NCBI RefSeq assembly: GCF_913060805.1 | Contig: NZ_CAJXTC010000003.1 | Coordinates: forward strand, 1-64,000 | Direction of reading: 5' to 3' | Source: an uncultured Draconibacterium sp. | GTDB lineage: Bacteria > Bacteroidota > Bacteroidia > Bacteroidales > Prolixibacteraceae | DNA: 64,000 nucleotides | Part shown: positions 63,065-64,000 of the stretch, piece after piece | Numbering within the stretch: position 1 is the stretch's first letter | How the letters are laid out: each line of letters opens with the position of its first letter | The notes under the pieces: generated by a model | What the model saw: only the letters and a program-made list of their open reading frames with translations | Database searches by the model: none | Told to the model about the DNA's origin: nothing | Position numbers and translations under genes: made by a program

Positions 63065-63150
63065 TGCCCAGAACAAGACTCGAACTTGCACGGGAAAATC
63101 CTCCCACAAGGCCCTCAACCTTGCGTGTCTACCAATTCCACCACCTGGGC
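63065..63150 (-). tRNA. tRNA-Leu, anticodon GAG
   Basis: On the minus strand the gene begins GCCCAGGTGGTGGAATTGG and continues with the D-arm, an anticodon arm CAAGG-TTGAGGG-CCTTG (anticodon GAG), a long class II variable arm, T-arm GTTCGAGTC and acceptor end TCTGGGC plus discriminator A. The acceptor stem pairs in seven positions with one G:T. The next bases are CCCA, so a CCA end is not encoded. Class II shape and GAG fit leucine. Confidence 0.95.
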
Positions 63151-63248
63151 ATTAATTTTTTTGAACGTGCCTGCAAAACTATAAAATTTCTTTAAACCTT
63201 ATTACTTCAATTTGTTTTTTTGCAGTTCCTCGCACTTTCCAGCCAATA

Positions 63249-63578
63249 TTAATTATTGCGTTCGTATTGTTCTTCCAGTTCAACATTTTTAATTGTGCCA
63301 TCAACAACGGTCACAGTGTAGCGCGATGTTTTTTTGACCTTAGGCGTAACCATCGGATCGAGAGCAAGTTTATGCTGGCTGATTTCAGTGCTTTCCAGCA
63401 TTTCTATTTTTTGGAAAATATAAATGTCACCACTTTCCTTGTTAAAAACGGTTTGAGGTTTTCCCAATTCCGATTCTAACGACGACAACGGTTTGCCAAC
63501 ATATGTTTTTTGCAGATTTCGTTGCGAGCTGCACGACACCAAAATGACCAAAGCAACAATAAATAATAAAGCTCTCAT
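63249..63578 (-). CDS. Small lipoprotein, possibly BamE/SmpA-like
   Basis: From ATG 63578 the protein has 109 residues and a lipobox (LFIVALVILVSC, Cys16). The text KTYVGKPLSSLESELGKPQT, then IYIFQKIEM, then VTVVDGTIKNVELEEQYE resembles the small alpha/beta fold of BamE/SmpA-type lipoproteins, in which a glycine-rich turn is followed by strands. Sequence similarity is weak and the assignment is tentative. An in-frame ATG at 63596 would add six residues. It reads divergently from purL. Confidence 0.65.
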   Translation of the reverse strand: MRALLFIVALVILVSCSSQRNLQKTYVGKPLSSLESELGKPQTVFNKESGDIYIFQKIEMLESTEISQHKLALDPMVTPKVKKTSRYTVTVVDGTIKNVELEEQYERNN

Positions 63579-63709
63579 GTACTTAATTTTGCCCAAAGAA
63601 AACCAGAAAAAATGAAATCCGCCGGCTTTTAATCCTATTTAACGTTTTTGGTGTTAAAAAACTGTTGTCTTATTGTTGAAACTTAACCGACTTGCCAATT
63701 AATATTTTT

Positions 63710-63717
63710 TATCTTTG
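63710..63717 (+). promoter_or_regulatory. Putative -7 promoter element for purL
   Basis: TATCTTTG matches TAnnTTTG and lies 45 nt before the purL ATG. A well-spaced -33 TTG is not obvious. Confidence 0.5.
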
Positions 63718-63762
63718 CAGCGTGTTTTACAACATGTTCTTAAATTAATATTTCGCTGCAAA

Positions 63763-64000
63763 ATGATCCAATTCTTTAAAACTCAAAGTAACAGTATTAT
63801 CGCAGTTTATTCTGCACAGCCCTTGGGCGACGAAAATACCGAAAAATTGGTATGGCTATTTTCAGGAGCCGAAAGTTTAAAACCTCAGCAAATGGATGGC
63901 TGGTTTGTTGGCCCGCGTAAGGAAATGCTTACGCCGTGGAGTACCAACGCCGTTGAAATTACCCAGAATATGGGTATTGAAGGCATCCGCCGCATGGAGG
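63763..64000 (+). CDS. purL: Phosphoribosylformylglycinamidine synthase, 3'-truncated by the window edge
   Basis: About 79 codons are visible from ATG 63763 and the frame stays open to the window end. The N terminus MIQFFKTQSNSIIAVYSAQP, WLFSGAESLKPQQMDGWFVG, PRKEMLTPWSTNAVEITQNM and GIEGIRRME match the start of the long single-chain FGAM synthase, a purine biosynthesis enzyme that makes FGAM from FGAR, ATP and glutamine. The rest of the gene lies outside the window. Confidence 0.92.
   Translation, partial: MIQFFKTQSNSIIAVYSAQPLGDENTEKLVWLFSGAESLKPQQMDGWFVGPRKEMLTPWSTNAVEITQNMGIEGIRRME

Noticed and set aside
1-64000. CRISPR array, phage, transposase or restriction/defence genes
   Set aside because: No direct-repeat array and no matching protein motifs were seen on either strand.

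Overview
The window is chromosomal DNA of a member of the Bacteroidota. Evidence is an ECF sigma/FecR/SusC/SusD locus, many lipoprotein and Sec signal peptides on glycoside hydrolases, mostly Shine-Dalgarno-poor starts, and several matches to the Bacteroidota promoter -7 element TAnnTTTG (for example 4784, 6131, 7129, 63710). The sulfatases and large CAZyme load suggest a marine or sediment polysaccharide degrader, perhaps near Prolixibacteraceae/Marinilabiliales; that placement is inference.

Layout: 1-9600 holds the end of rplQ, rarA, a TPR protein, tag, a C1 peptidase, an outer-membrane-type protein, a family 2 glycosyltransferase, a free-standing SusC-like plug protein, and an SRPBCC/DUF2007 pair. 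9600-16900 is mostly minus strand: S9 peptidase, small membrane protein, saccharopine-dehydrogenase-like protein, a REC-histidine kinase with a NarL-type regulator, and a small exported protein. 17-22.5 kb holds a GH51 arabinofuranosidase, an aldo/keto reductase, PCD, fumC and a ferredoxin-NADP-reductase-like flavoprotein. 22.8-29 kb is a compact stress/metal cluster (SpoIIAA-like, Cu-type P-ATPase, CsbD-like, LapA-like, coiled-coil lipoprotein, azurin-like cupredoxin, triple-BON protein, four-helix membrane protein) whose spacers share a TGTGGA-type motif and, for two genes, an identical 18-nt leader. GH30 follows at 29-30.7 kb.

The main system is a roughly 32-kb polysaccharide utilisation locus at 30.8-63.0 kb, all on the plus strand: ECF sigma, FecR anti-sigma, SusC with STN domain, SusD, DUF3823 lipoprotein, a DUF4965/glutaminase-like protein, six GH43-type five-bladed propellers, a GH5-like enzyme, a secreted aldose 1-epimerase, two GH127/DUF1680 beta-L-arabinofuranosidase-type enzymes, a GH2 enzyme, GH76 and GH125 (alpha-1,6-mannan), and two formylglycine-type sulfatases. 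A small exported protein of unknown function lies inside the operon. I infer that the locus senses a glycan through SusC-FecR-sigma signalling, binds it with SusC/SusD, and removes arabinose, galactose-type, mannose and sulfate groups in the periplasm. The combination of arabinan, alpha-mannan and sulfate functions does not match a substrate I can name with confidence. A terminator at 57001-57033 may separate the GH76/GH125/sulfatase part from the arabinose part.

The end of the window carries a tRNA-Leu(GAG), a small lipoprotein and the 5' end of purL. No CRISPR array, insertion sequence, phage or rRNA gene was seen.
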